Source: Streptomyces sp. NRRL F-6492 (GTDB taxonomy: Bacteria > Actinomycetota > Actinomycetes > Streptomycetales > Streptomycetaceae). From it: a stretch of DNA of 64,000 nucleotides. This document shows, piece by piece, positions 33,962 through 42,330 of this stretch. Position 1 is the stretch's first letter; each line of letters begins with the position of its first letter. A program made the translations under genes and the position numbers. The notes beneath the pieces are model-generated. The model saw only the letters and a program-made list of their open reading frames with translations, was not told where the DNA came from and did no database searches. The stretch is from assembly GCF_001280125.1 (NCBI RefSeq), contig NZ_LGEG01000001.1, forward strand, positions 209,049 to 273,048, in the 5' to 3' direction.

Positions 33962-33975
33962 ACCGAACAATCGGT
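33962..33975 (+). promoter_or_regulatory. TetR-type operator before bkd operon
   Basis: ACCGAACAATCGGT differs by one base (A for G, in the spacer) from the operator between paaN and paaH. It lies 72 bp before the TTG start of the E1-alpha gene and 102 bp from the bkdR start. Confidence 0.7.
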
Positions 33976-34046
33976 AGGTGAGGCGCACCACACTCGCGCC
34001 GCCCGCCTTCGGGCTTCACGCCCGCTCCCACGAGGAGGTGGACTCG

Positions 34047-35195
34047 TTGCGACAGCGCAGTTCGACAGTCCAAGAGCCGCCCGGTGCCGCCCACGCCCAC
34101 CGGACCACCCCGCCGACGTGGCAGCCGCGCACCGACCCCGCGCCGCTGCTGCCCGACGCCGAGCCGCTGCGCGTGCTCGGCACGGACGCCGTGGCCGACG
34201 CCGATCCCGCGCTGCTGCTGAAGCTCTACGCGGAGCTGGTCCGCGGCCGCCGGTACAACACCCAGGCCACCGCCCTCACCAAGCAGGGCCGGCTCGCCGT
34301 GTACCCGTCCACCACCGGCCAGGAGGCGTGCGAGATCGCCGCCGCCGCGGCCCTGGAGGAGCGGGACTGGCTCTTCCCCTCGTACCGCGACACCCTGGCG
34401 GCGGTGGCCCGCGGCCTCGACCCCGTCCAGGCCCTGACCCTGCTGCGCGGCGACTGGCACACCGGCTATGACCCGCACGAGCACCGGATCGCGCCGCTCT
34501 GCACCCCCCTGGCCACCCAGCTCCCGCACGCGGTGGGCCTCGCCCACGCCGCCCGCCTCAAGGGCGACGACGTCGTCGCCCTCGCCATGGTCGGCGACGG
34601 CGGCACCAGCGAGGGCGACTTCCACGAGGCGCTGAACTTCGCGGCCGTCTGGCGGGCCCCCGTGGTCTTCCTCGTCCAGAACAACGGCTTCGCGATCTCC
34701 GTGCCGCTCGCCAAGCAGACCGCCGCCCCCTCCCTCGCCCACAAGGCCGTCGGATACGGGATGCCGGGCCGGCTCGTCGACGGCAACGACGTGGTCGCCG
34801 TCCACCAGGTGCTCACCGAGGCCGTGGCACGCGCGCGGAGCGGCGGCGGCCCGACCCTCGTCGAGGCCGTCACCTACCGGATCGACGCCCACACCAACGC
34901 CGACGACGCCACCCGCTACCGCGAGGCCGCCGAGGTCGAGACCTGGCGGGCGCACGACCCCGTCCTGATCCTCGAACGGGAACTGACCGGACGCGGCCTG
35001 CTCGACGAGGACGGCAGGCGCGCCGCCGCCGAGGCCGCCGAGACGATGGCCGCGGACCTGCGCGAACGGATGAACGCCGACCCGGTGCTCGACCCGATGG
35101 ACCTGTTCTCCCACGTGTACGCGGAGCAGACCACACAGCTGCGCGAACAGGCGGCGCAGCTGCGCGCCGAGCTCGAAGCCGAGGGTGAGGCGTGA
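34047..35195 (+). CDS. bkdA: Branched-chain 2-oxoacid dehydrogenase E1 alpha subunit
   Basis: A 382-residue subunit with a thiamine diphosphate site: GDGGTSEGDFHEALNFAAVW...QNN, the GDG(X)n NN motif. Others are TGQEACEIA and PSYRDTLAAVARG. With the downstream beta and E2 subunits it decarboxylates 2-oxo acids from Val, Leu and Ile, giving acyl-CoA starters for branched fatty acids and polyketides. TTG at 34047 is chosen because GGAGGT lies 7 nt upstream; no ATG or GTG in frame fits. The frame from 33978 would overlap the operator. A second copy lies at 54900. Confidence 0.9.
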   Translation: MRQRSSTVQEPPGAAHAHRTTPPTWQPRTDPAPLLPDAEPLRVLGTDAVADADPALLLKLYAELVRGRRYNTQATALTKQGRLAVYPSTTGQEACEIAAAAALEERDWLFPSYRDTLAAVARGLDPVQALTLLRGDWHTGYDPHEHRIAPLCTPLATQLPHAVGLAHAARLKGDDVVALAMVGDGGTSEGDFHEALNFAAVWRAPVVFLVQNNGFAISVPLAKQTAAPSLAHKAVGYGMPGRLVDGNDVVAVHQVLTEAVARARSGGGPTLVEAVTYRIDAHTNADDATRYREAAEVETWRAHDPVLILERELTGRGLLDEDGRRAAAEAAETMAADLRERMNADPVLDPMDLFSHVYAEQTTQLREQAAQLRAELEAEGEA

Positions 35196-36241
35196 TGACG
35201 ACCGCGACGACCGGTCCCAAGGCGGCCGGGACCGGCAGGAAGGCCGGGAAGGCCAAGCCCGCCACGATGGCGCAGGCGCTCCAGCGCGCCATGCGCGACG
35301 CCATGGCCGAGGACCCGACCGTCCACGTGATGGGCGAGGACGTCGGCGCCCTCGGCGGGGTCTTCCGGGTCACCGACGGGCTCGCGAAGGAGTTCGGCGA
35401 GGACCGCTGCACGGACACCCCGCTGGCCGAGGCCGGCATCCTCGGCGCGGCCGTCGGCATGGCCATGTACGGCCTGCGGCCCGTCGTGGAGATGCAGTTC
35501 GACGCCTTCGCCTACCCGGCGTTCGAGCAGCTGATCTCCCACGTGGCCCGCATGCGCAACCGCACGCGCGGCGCCATGCCCATGCCGATCGTCATCCGGG
35601 TGCCGTACGGCGGCGGGATCGGCGGCGTCGAGCACCACAGCGACTCCTCCGAGGCCTACTACACGGCCACCCCGGGCCTGCACGTCGTCACCCCGGCCAC
35701 CGTCGAGGACGCCTACGGCCTGCTGCGCGCGGCCATCGCCTCCGACGACCCGGTGGTCTTCCTGGAGCCCAAGCGGCTCTACTGGTCCAAGTCCGACTGG
35801 TCCCCCGAGGCGCCCGCGGCCGTCGAGCCGATCGGCAGGGCCGTCGTGCGGCGCCGGGGCACCGGCGCCACCCTGATCACCTACGGCCCCTCGGTGCCGG
35901 TCTGCCTGGAGGCCGCCGAGGCCGCGCAGGCGGAGGGCTGGGACCTCGAAGTCGTCGACCTGCGCTCGCTCGTGCCGTTCGACGACGAGACCGTCTGCGC
36001 CTCGGTGCGGCGCACCGGACGCGCGGTCGTGGTCCACGAGTCGACCGGCTTCGGCGGCCCCGGCGCGGAGATCGCCGCCCGGGTGACCGAGCGCTGCTTC
36101 CACCACCTGGAGGCGCCGGTGCTGCGGGTCGCGGGCTTCGACATCCCGTACCCGCCGCCGATGCTGGAGCGGCACCACCTGCCCGGCGTGGACCGGGTCC
36201 TGGACGCGGTGGCGCGGCTCCAGTGGGAGGCGGACAACTGA
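35192..36241 (+). CDS. bkdB: Branched-chain 2-oxoacid dehydrogenase E1 beta subunit
   Basis: A 349-residue transketolase-like subunit. MAEDPTVHVMGEDVGALGGVFRVTDG, MQFDAFAYPAFEQ, VRVPYGGGIGGVEHHS and a C-terminal transketolase_C domain (VVDLRSLVPFDDETV) mark the E1 beta family. It starts GTGATG, so either GTG 35192 or ATG 35195 is used; both overlap the upstream stop. The first 25 residues are Ala/Gly/Lys-rich and absent from the paralogue at 56096. Forms an alpha2beta2 E1. Confidence 0.93.
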   Translation: MMTTATTGPKAAGTGRKAGKAKPATMAQALQRAMRDAMAEDPTVHVMGEDVGALGGVFRVTDGLAKEFGEDRCTDTPLAEAGILGAAVGMAMYGLRPVVEMQFDAFAYPAFEQLISHVARMRNRTRGAMPMPIVIRVPYGGGIGGVEHHSDSSEAYYTATPGLHVVTPATVEDAYGLLRAAIASDDPVVFLEPKRLYWSKSDWSPEAPAAVEPIGRAVVRRRGTGATLITYGPSVPVCLEAAEAAQAEGWDLEVVDLRSLVPFDDETVCASVRRTGRAVVVHESTGFGGPGAEIAARVTERCFHHLEAPVLRVAGFDIPYPPPMLERHHLPGVDRVLDAVARLQWEADN

Positions 36242-37605
36242 TGGCCCAGGTCCTCGAATTCAAGCTTCCCGACCTCGGCGAGGGACTCACCGAGGCCGAG
36301 ATCGTGCGCTGGCTGGTCGCCGTCGGCGACGTCGTCGCCGTCGACCAGCCGGTCGTCGAGGTCGAGACGGCCAAGGCCATGGTCGAGGTGCCCTGCCCGT
36401 ACGGCGGCGTCGTCACCGCCCGGTACGGCGAGGAGGGCACCGAACTGCCCGTCGGCGCACCGCTCCTGACGGTCGCCGTGGGCGGCACGGGGGAACCGGA
36501 GCCCGCAGCCGTTCCCGCCGCCGCGGAGAAGGGCGCCGGGGACGCCGAGTCGGCCGTCTCCTCCGAGTACTCGGGCAACGTCCTCGTCGGGTACGGCACC
36601 GCCGGGCCCGCCGCCCGTCGCCGCCGGGTGCGGCAGACGGCTCCGGCCGCCGCTCCGGCTCCGGCACCGGTCGTGGTCCCCGCGCCCGCGCCCGCTCCCG
36701 CCGCCCCCGCGCACCAGGGGCCCGTGCCCGTCATCTCGCCGATCGTGCGGAAGTTGGCCAGGGACGGGGGGCTCGACCTGCGGCAGGTGCGCGGTTCGGG
36801 ACCCGAGGGGCTGATCCTGCGGGCCGACGTGGAACTCGCCCTCGCGACGGACCGGGACCACCCGGCGCCCGTTCCCCCCGCCTCCTCCGTCGCACCGGCG
36901 GGCTCCGTCGCACCGGCGGGCGAGCGGGTCCCGCTGCGCGGGATCCGCGGCGCGGTGGCGGACAAGCTGTCCCGCAGCCGTACGGAGATCCCGGACGCGA
37001 CCTGCTGGGTCGACGCCGACGCGACCGAGCTGATGGCCGCGCGGGCGGCGATGAACGCGGCGGGCGGGCCGAAGATCTCGCTGCTCGCGCTCCTCGCCCG
37101 GATCTGCGTCCACGCCCTGGCCCGGTTCCCCGAGCTCAACTCCACGGTCGACACCGCAGCCCGGGAGATCGCCCGGCTGCCGGACGTGCACCTCGGGTTC
37201 GCCGCCCAGACCCCGCGCGGCCTGGTCGTCCCCGTGGTCAAGGACGCGGGGACGCGGACGGCCGAGTCGCTGACGGAGGAGTTCGGGCGCCTGACCGAGG
37301 CCGCCCGGCAGTCCGCGCTCACCCCGGCCGACCTGACGGGGGGCACGTTCACCCTCAACAACTACGGGGTGTTCGGGGTCGACGGCTCCACGCCGATCAT
37401 CAACCACCCCGAGGCCGCGATGCTCGGCGTCGGCCGGATCATTCCCAAGCCCTGGGTGCACCGGGGCGAACTGGCCGTCCGTCAGGTGGTGCAGCTCTCG
37501 CTCACCTTCGACCACCGGGTCTGCGACGGCGGCACGGCGGGCGGCTTCCTGCGGTACGTGGCGGACTGCGTCGAACAGCCCGCGGTCCTGCTCCGCACGG
37601 TCTGA
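36241..37605 (+). CDS. bkdC: Branched-chain 2-oxoacid dehydrogenase E2 (dihydrolipoamide acyltransferase)
   Basis: A 454-residue acyltransferase. The lipoyl domain has Lys45 (VETAKAMVEV). A Pro/Ala linker, then a peripheral-subunit-binding domain (about 164-200; SPIVRKLARDGGLDLRQVRGSGPEG), a second linker and the catalytic domain (about 225-454) ending with FDHRVCDGG, whose His and Asp are catalytic. No E3 gene is nearby, so a shared lipoamide dehydrogenase is expected. ATG overlaps the bkdB stop by one base. The stop codon lies inside the first unit of a tandem repeat array. Confidence 0.93.
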   Translation: MAQVLEFKLPDLGEGLTEAEIVRWLVAVGDVVAVDQPVVEVETAKAMVEVPCPYGGVVTARYGEEGTELPVGAPLLTVAVGGTGEPEPAAVPAAAEKGAGDAESAVSSEYSGNVLVGYGTAGPAARRRRVRQTAPAAAPAPAPVVVPAPAPAPAAPAHQGPVPVISPIVRKLARDGGLDLRQVRGSGPEGLILRADVELALATDRDHPAPVPPASSVAPAGSVAPAGERVPLRGIRGAVADKLSRSRTEIPDATCWVDADATELMAARAAMNAAGGPKISLLALLARICVHALARFPELNSTVDTAAREIARLPDVHLGFAAQTPRGLVVPVVKDAGTRTAESLTEEFGRLTEAARQSALTPADLTGGTFTLNNYGVFGVDGSTPIINHPEAAMLGVGRIIPKPWVHRGELAVRQVVQLSLTFDHRVCDGGTAGGFLRYVADCVEQPAVLLRTV

Positions 37606-37696
37606 CGGTCCGCCGCCCCCAGGGCCTGAAGGTCCGCCGCCCCAGGGACTGAAGGTCCGCCGCCCCCAGGGTCTGAAGGTCCGCCGCCCCACGGGT
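37602..37696 (+). repeat. Four 23-24-bp direct repeats after bkdC, with inverted copies
   Basis: Four units of CTGAAGGTCCGCCGCCCC(C)AGGG type lie at 37602-37625, 37626-37648, 37649-37672 and 37673-37696. The first unit includes the bkdC TGA. Two inverted copies of the 9-bp core (CGGCGGACC) follow at about 37697-37728, so a hairpin terminator can form with any of the four units. The rest of the 231-bp gap to mobA shows no gene. Confidence 0.85.
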
Positions 37697-37824
37697 CGGC
37701 GGACCGGTGCCCTGCTGATCGGCGGACCGATGTCCCATGGACCGGCGGGCCGTTGCTCCTCCGGCGGCGCGCCGGCCCGTCTCTCCAAGTGGGACGGGCC
37801 GGGCGTCCGCGGCCCCCGGCGGCC

Positions 37825-37830
37825 CATACT
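37825..37830 (+). promoter_or_regulatory. Possible -10 for leaderless mobA-like gene
   Basis: CATACT ends 6 nt before the GTG at 37837; no ribosome site is seen. Confidence 0.4.
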
Positions 37831-37836
37831 GCTGGG

Positions 37837-38688
37837 GTGACCACCGCATACGACGCCGTCGTGCTCGCCGGGGGCGCCGCCCGGCGCCTCGGCGGCACCG
37901 ACAAGCCCGGGGTACGGATCGGGGGCCGGACCCTCCTCGACCGGGTGCTCGCGGCCTGCTCCGGCGCCGGCCGCACCGTGGTCGTCGGTTCCCCCCGGCC
38001 GACCGGCCGGCCCGTCCGCTGGACCGGGGAGGACCCGCCCGGCGGCGGCCCGGTGGCCGCCCTCGACGCGGGGGTGCGGGAGGCGGAGGCCGCCGTCCTG
38101 CTCGTCCTCTCCGCCGACCTGCCCTTCCTGGACGGCGCCACCGTCCGGAGCCTCCTCGACGCGCTGGACGAGGACCCGGGCGCCGAGGCCGTGCTCCTCA
38201 CCGACGCCGAGGGGCGCGACCAGCCGCTCGTCGCCGCGTACCGGACCGGTCCGCTGCGCCGCGCGCTGGACCGGCTCGCGCACGACCACGGCGGCCTCGC
38301 CCACCTGCCGCTGCGTCACCTCACGCACGCGCTCCGGCTCGTCCGGCTTCCCGCGGGCCCCTTCGCCTCCTTCGACTGCGACACCTGGGAGGACATCGCC
38401 ACGGCCCGCGCCCGCATCAGGGAGCATGGGAGCGTGCTGGACGAATGGATCACCGCAGTCAAGGACGAACTGGGCATCGAGCTGGACGTCGACACCGGCG
38501 TGCTGCTCGATCTGGCCCGCGACGCCGCCCACAACGTGGCCCGCCCCGCCGCGCCCCTGACCACCTTCCTGGTGGGGTACGCGGCGGCGCGCGCGGGCGA
38601 GGGCGGCCCCGAGGCGGTCGCGGAGGCCGCCCGCAAGGCCGCGGCGCTGGCCCTGCGCTGGGAGGCCGAGCAGGACGGACCCGGATGA
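37837..38688 (+). CDS. mobA: MobA-like molybdenum cofactor guanylyltransferase fused to DUF6457
   Basis: A 283-residue protein. Residues 1-185 are a nucleotidyltransferase of the MobA type: LAGGAARRLGGTDKP at 10-24 and SADLPFLDGATV near 100. This half should attach GMP to molybdopterin. Residues 198-283 (VLDEWITAVKDELGIELDVDTGVLLDLARDAAHNVARPAAPLTTFLVGYAAA) match DUF6457, a small helical domain usually annotated as a stand-alone protein beside mobA or moeA. GTG at 37837. Its stop overlaps the moeA ATG. Confidence 0.87.
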   Translation: MTTAYDAVVLAGGAARRLGGTDKPGVRIGGRTLLDRVLAACSGAGRTVVVGSPRPTGRPVRWTGEDPPGGGPVAALDAGVREAEAAVLLVLSADLPFLDGATVRSLLDALDEDPGAEAVLLTDAEGRDQPLVAAYRTGPLRRALDRLAHDHGGLAHLPLRHLTHALRLVRLPAGPFASFDCDTWEDIATARARIREHGSVLDEWITAVKDELGIELDVDTGVLLDLARDAAHNVARPAAPLTTFLVGYAAARAGEGGPEAVAEAARKAAALALRWEAEQDGPG

Positions 38689-40172
38689 GCCTGAAGGAGT
38701 CCGCTCCCGTGGCCCCCGACCCCGCCGACAGCGCTTCCGGGCCCGCCGACGACCCTTCCGGTCCCGCCGACACCCCTTCCGGACCCGTCGGTGGCGCGAA
38801 GGCCGGGCATCCGCACCGGGCCACCTCCTGGCCCGAGGCGCGGGCCGTCGCGGGCCGTGCCGGGGCCGCGGCCCGGACCGGCCGGGAGCCGCTGGCGCTC
38901 CCGCTGGGGCGGGCGCTCGGCCAGGTCCTGGCGGGGCCGCTCCCGGCCCTCGCCGACCTGCCGTCCTTCGACACCTCCGCCATGGACGGCTGGGCGGTCG
39001 CGGGCCCCGGCCCCTGGCACGTCCGCGAGGAGACCGCCGTCCTGGCCGGCCACGCTCCGGCCGCCGCCCTGGCCGGCGGGGAGGCGGTACGGATCGCCAC
39101 CGGCGCCCCCGTCCCGCCCGGGACCACGGCCGTCCTCCGTACCGAGCACTCCCGTACCGAGCAGCCCCGCACAGAGCAGCCCCGTACCGAGCACTCCCGC
39201 CCCGAGCGCCCGGACGGCCCGCCTCGTGCCCTGCTGCACGCCCTGCGCGAGGTCGTCGCCGGGCAGGACATCCGTCCCCGGGGCCAGGAGTGCCGCTCCG
39301 GCGACGAACTGCTGCCCGCCGGCGCCGCCGTGACCCCCGCCGTCCTCGGCCTCGCCGCGGCCGCCGGATACGACGAACTCCTCGTGCGGCCCCGCCCCCG
39401 GGTGGAGATCCTGGTCCTCGGCGACGAGCTCCTCGCGGCCGGTCTCCCCCACGAAGGGCTCATCCGGGACGCCCTCGGGCCGATGCTGGGCCCCTGGCTG
39501 GCGGCGCTCGGCGCGGACGTCCTCGCCACCCGCCGGATCGGCGACGACGCCGAGGCGCTGTACGCGGCCGTCACCGGCTCCGCCGCCGACCTGGTCGTCA
39601 CCACAGGGGGCACCGCCGCCGGACCCGTGGACCACGTCCACCGCGTGCTCGACAAGGCCGGTGCCACGCTCCTGGTCGACGGGGTGAAGGTACGGCCGGG
39701 GCACCCCATGCTCCTCGCCCGTCTCGGCACCGACCCGGCCCGCCCGCTCCACGTGCGCCACCTCGTCGGTCTCCCCGGCAACCCGCTCGCGGCCGTCTCC
39801 GGGCTCCTCACCCTGGCCGCTCCGCTGCTCGCCGCCCTGGCCCGGGCCGCGTCCCCCGCGTCCCCCGCGTTCCCCGCAGAGGACGGGGCCGGATCCGGAG
39901 CCCGTACTCCCGTGCCGTACCGTGTGCCCGTTCGGGACGAGGTGCACGGGCACCCCCATGACACACGACTCGTCCCGGTCGTCCGCCGCGGCGGATCGGC
40001 CGTTCCGCTGCGCTACAACGGTCCGGCCATGCTCCGCGGCGTCGCCGCCGCGGACGGCCTGGCCGTCGTCCCGCCCGGCGGGGCACGGCCGGGACAGGAA
40101 CTGGACGTCCTCGATCTTCCCTGGCCGCCGACGGCGGGGGCCGCACCGGCCCAAGGAGCGTGTTTCACGTGA
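38685..40172 (+). CDS. moeA: Molybdopterin molybdenumtransferase MoeA
   Basis: A 495-residue enzyme that inserts molybdate into adenylylated molybdopterin. Family motifs are FDTSAMDGWAV (96-106), RIATGAPVPPGTTAV (137-151), VVTTGGTAAGPVDHV, and LVGLPGNPLAAVSG. The first 45 residues are a Pro/Ser/Gly-rich extension with GPAD-type repeats. Residues 152-176 are five 5-residue repeats (RTEHS/RTEQP) from 15-bp units, inserted in domain II. ATG overlaps the mobA-like stop (ATGA). The last codons (CFT-stop) lie inside a parS-like palindrome. Confidence 0.92.
   Translation: MSLKESAPVAPDPADSASGPADDPSGPADTPSGPVGGAKAGHPHRATSWPEARAVAGRAGAAARTGREPLALPLGRALGQVLAGPLPALADLPSFDTSAMDGWAVAGPGPWHVREETAVLAGHAPAAALAGGEAVRIATGAPVPPGTTAVLRTEHSRTEQPRTEQPRTEHSRPERPDGPPRALLHALREVVAGQDIRPRGQECRSGDELLPAGAAVTPAVLGLAAAAGYDELLVRPRPRVEILVLGDELLAAGLPHEGLIRDALGPMLGPWLAALGADVLATRRIGDDAEALYAAVTGSAADLVVTTGGTAAGPVDHVHRVLDKAGATLLVDGVKVRPGHPMLLARLGTDPARPLHVRHLVGLPGNPLAAVSGLLTLAAPLLAALARAASPASPAFPAEDGAGSGARTPVPYRVPVRDEVHGHPHDTRLVPVVRRGGSAVPLRYNGPAMLRGVAAADGLAVVPPGGARPGQELDVLDLPWPPTAGAAPAQGACFT
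39138..39212 (+). repeat. In-frame 15-bp tandem repeats within moeA
   Basis: Five units at 39138, 39153, 39168, 39183 and 39198; units 1 and 4 are identical. They encode RTEHS, RTEQP, RTEQP, RTEHS and RPERP. The motif is not part of the usual MoeA fold and is likely to vary in copy number. Confidence 0.85.
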
Positions 40173-41254
40173 AACTTCCCAGTCGTGACGTGATGGCCCG
40201 CCACGCGGACGAGAAGATCTCCGGCCCGCGGGTCACCCTGCCCCGCCGGGAGGTGGAGCGGCCGCTGCGCCAGGTCGGCAAGCGCCTGCTCATGGCGCTC
40301 GGCGTGCTCTTCGTGACGATTCTCCTCGTCTACTTCGACCGCGACGGCTACCACGACAACGCCGACGAGAAGCTCGACTTCCTCGACTGCGCCTACTACG
40401 CGACCGTGACGCTCTCCACCACCGGATACGGCGACATCGTCCCGTACAGCGACACGGCGCGGCTCATCAACATCCTGCTGGTCACGCCCCTGCGCGTGCT
40501 GTTTCTGATCATTCTGGTCGGCACCACCCTGGAGGTCCTCACCGAGCGGACCCGGGAGGAGTTCCGGCTGAACCGCTGGAGGTCCACCTTGCGCGACCAC
40601 ACCGTCATCGTCGGGTTCGGCACGAAGGGGCGGTCCGCGATCCAGACCCTCTGCGCGACCGGGCTCAGCAAGGAGCAGATCGTCATCGTCGATCCCTCCA
40701 GCAAGGTGATCGAGACGGCGAACGCGGACGGTTTCGTCGGTGTCATCGGCGACGCGACCCGCAGCGCCGTGCTGCTCCGCGCCGAGGTGCAGCGGGCCCG
40801 GCAGATCGTCATCGCCACCCAGCGCGACGACACGGCCGTCCTGGTCACCCTGACCGCGCGCCAGCTCAACCGGGGCGCGAAGATCGTCGCCGCCGTCCGC
40901 GAAGAGGAGAACGCGCCGCTGCTGCGCCAGTCCGGCGCGGACGCGGTCATCACCAGCGCCAGCGCCGCCGGGCGCCTGCTCGGCCTCTCGGTGCTGAGCC
41001 CCAGCGCCGGCACGGTGATGGAGGACCTGATCCAGCAGGGCTCCGGCCTCGACCTGGTCGAGCGCCCCGTGACCAAGAGCGAGGCGGGCAAGAGCCCGCG
41101 GGAGACCGGGGACCTGGTGGTGAGCGTGCTCCGGGGCCACCGTCTGCTCAGCTACGACGACCCCGCGGCCAACCCCCTCCAGCTGACCGACCGGGTGATC
41201 ACCATCGTGCGCGCCGTGCCGGTGACCCGGCTCTCCACCCCGCCGGAGGACTGA
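40160..41254 (+). CDS. Two-helix potassium channel with RCK (TrkA-N) domain
   Basis: A 364-residue channel subunit. Two membrane helices (about 41-58 and 100-124) flank a selectivity filter TTGYGD at 87-92. A cytoplasmic RCK/TrkA-N domain from about 147 has VIVGFGTKGRSAIQTL and a following TrkA-C-like region, typical of MthK/Kch-like ligand-gated K+ channels. The GTG start at 40160 lies within the parS palindrome and has AAGGAG only 1 nt upstream; ATG at 40193 (MARHADEKIS) is a real alternative. It overlaps the moeA end by 13 bp. Confidence 0.9.
   Translation: MFHVKLPSRDVMARHADEKISGPRVTLPRREVERPLRQVGKRLLMALGVLFVTILLVYFDRDGYHDNADEKLDFLDCAYYATVTLSTTGYGDIVPYSDTARLINILLVTPLRVLFLIILVGTTLEVLTERTREEFRLNRWRSTLRDHTVIVGFGTKGRSAIQTLCATGLSKEQIVIVDPSSKVIETANADGFVGVIGDATRSAVLLRAEVQRARQIVIATQRDDTAVLVTLTARQLNRGAKIVAAVREEENAPLLRQSGADAVITSASAAGRLLGLSVLSPSAGTVMEDLIQQGSGLDLVERPVTKSEAGKSPRETGDLVVSVLRGHRLLSYDDPAANPLQLTDRVITIVRAVPVTRLSTPPED
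40161..40176. promoter_or_regulatory. parS: parS (ParB-binding) site
   Basis: TGTTTCACGTGAAACT matches the bacterial parS consensus TGTTTCACGTGAAACA at 15 of 16 bases, with the 14-bp core GTTTCACGTGAAAC intact. It overlaps the moeA stop codon and the start of the channel gene. Streptomyces chromosomes hold about 20 parS sites near oriC. Confidence 0.85.
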
Positions 41255-41280
41255 GCCCGCCCCGGCGGCGGTCGCGGGAG

Positions 41281-41286
41281 TAGCCT
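41281..41286 (+). promoter_or_regulatory. Likely -10 for a leaderless oxidoreductase mRNA
   Basis: TAGCCT ends 7 nt before the ATG at 41294. No ribosome site is present in the 7-nt interval. Confidence 0.5.
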
Positions 41287-41293
41287 CGCCGCC

Positions 41294-42280
41294 ATGTATG
41301 CGATCACGATTCCGGAACCCGGCGGACCCGAGGCCCTGATCTGGTCCGAGGTGCCCGATCCCGTACCCGGCGAGGGCGAGGTGCTCGTCGAGGTGGTGGC
41401 GAGCGCGGTCAACCGCGCCGACCTGCTCCAGCGCCAGGGCTTCTACGACCCGCCGCCGGGCAGCTCCCCGTACCCCGGTCTCGAGTGCTCGGGCCGGATC
41501 ACCGCGCTCGGCCCGGGGGTGACCGGCTGGAACGTCGGCGACGAGGTGTGCGCGCTACTCGCCGGCGGCGGTTACGCGGAGAAGGTCGTGGTCCCGGCCG
41601 GCCAGCTCCTGCCGGTGCCGGAGGGCGTCGACGCGGCCACGGCCGCCGCGCTCCCCGAGGTCGCGTGCACCGTCTGGTCCAACGTCTTCATGATCGCCCA
41701 CCTGCGGCCGGGCGAGACGCTCCTCGTGCACGGCGGCGCGAGCGGGATCGGCACGATGGCGATCCAGCTCGCGAAGGCGGTCGGGGCCCGGGTCGTGGTC
41801 ACGGCCGGAAGCCCCGAGAAGCTGGCGCGCTGCGCCGAACTGGGCGCGGACGTCCTCATCGACTACCGCGCGCAGGACTTCGTCGAGGAACTGGCCAAGG
41901 CGACGGACGGGGCCGGGGCGGACGTCATCCTGGACATCGTCGGCGCCAAGTACCTGGAACGGAACGTGAAGGCGCTCGCCGTGAACGGGCGCCTCGTGAT
42001 CATCGGCCTCCAGGGCGGGGTGAAGGGCGAGCTGAACCTCGGGGCGCTGCTCGCGAAGCGCGGCGCCGTCATGGCGACCACGCTGCGGTCCCGTCCGGCG
42101 CGGGAGAAGGCGGCGATCGTCGCCGCCGTCCGGGAGCACGTCTGGCCGCTGGTCGAGGCGGGCACGGTCCGGCCGGTCGTGGACCGCACGGTGCCGCTGC
42201 CGGAGGCCGCCGACGCGCACCGGGCGCTGGAGGCCGGCGACCACGTCGGCAAGGTCCTGCTCCTCGCCCCCCGGGACTGA
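41294..42280 (+). CDS. NAD(P)H:quinone oxidoreductase, zinc-independent MDR family
   Basis: A 328-residue medium-chain dehydrogenase/reductase of the QOR/PIG3 type. The GroES-like domain starts MYAITIPEPGGPEALIW, with NRADLLQRQGFYDPPPG and GLECSGRI. The Rossmann motif is VHGGASGIGTMAIQLAKAVGARV. The structural Zn cysteines of true alcohol dehydrogenases are absent. It should reduce quinones or enones with NADPH. Transcription probably starts at its own ATG. A strong terminator follows. Confidence 0.92.
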   Translation: MYAITIPEPGGPEALIWSEVPDPVPGEGEVLVEVVASAVNRADLLQRQGFYDPPPGSSPYPGLECSGRITALGPGVTGWNVGDEVCALLAGGGYAEKVVVPAGQLLPVPEGVDAATAAALPEVACTVWSNVFMIAHLRPGETLLVHGGASGIGTMAIQLAKAVGARVVVTAGSPEKLARCAELGADVLIDYRAQDFVEELAKATDGAGADVILDIVGAKYLERNVKALAVNGRLVIIGLQGGVKGELNLGALLAKRGAVMATTLRSRPAREKAAIVAAVREHVWPLVEAGTVRPVVDRTVPLPEAADAHRALEAGDHVGKVLLLAPRD

Positions 42281-42295
42281 CCCGGCCCACGCACG

Positions 42296-42328
42296 GGGGC
42301 CCGGCACACACCTCGTGTGCCGGGCCCC
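42296..42328. terminator. Terminator after the quinone oxidoreductase
   Basis: Perfect 14-bp inverted repeat (42296-42309 with 42315-42328), 5-nt loop. It serves both the oxidoreductase (+) and bpa (-). Confidence 0.85.
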
Positions 42329-42330
42329 TG

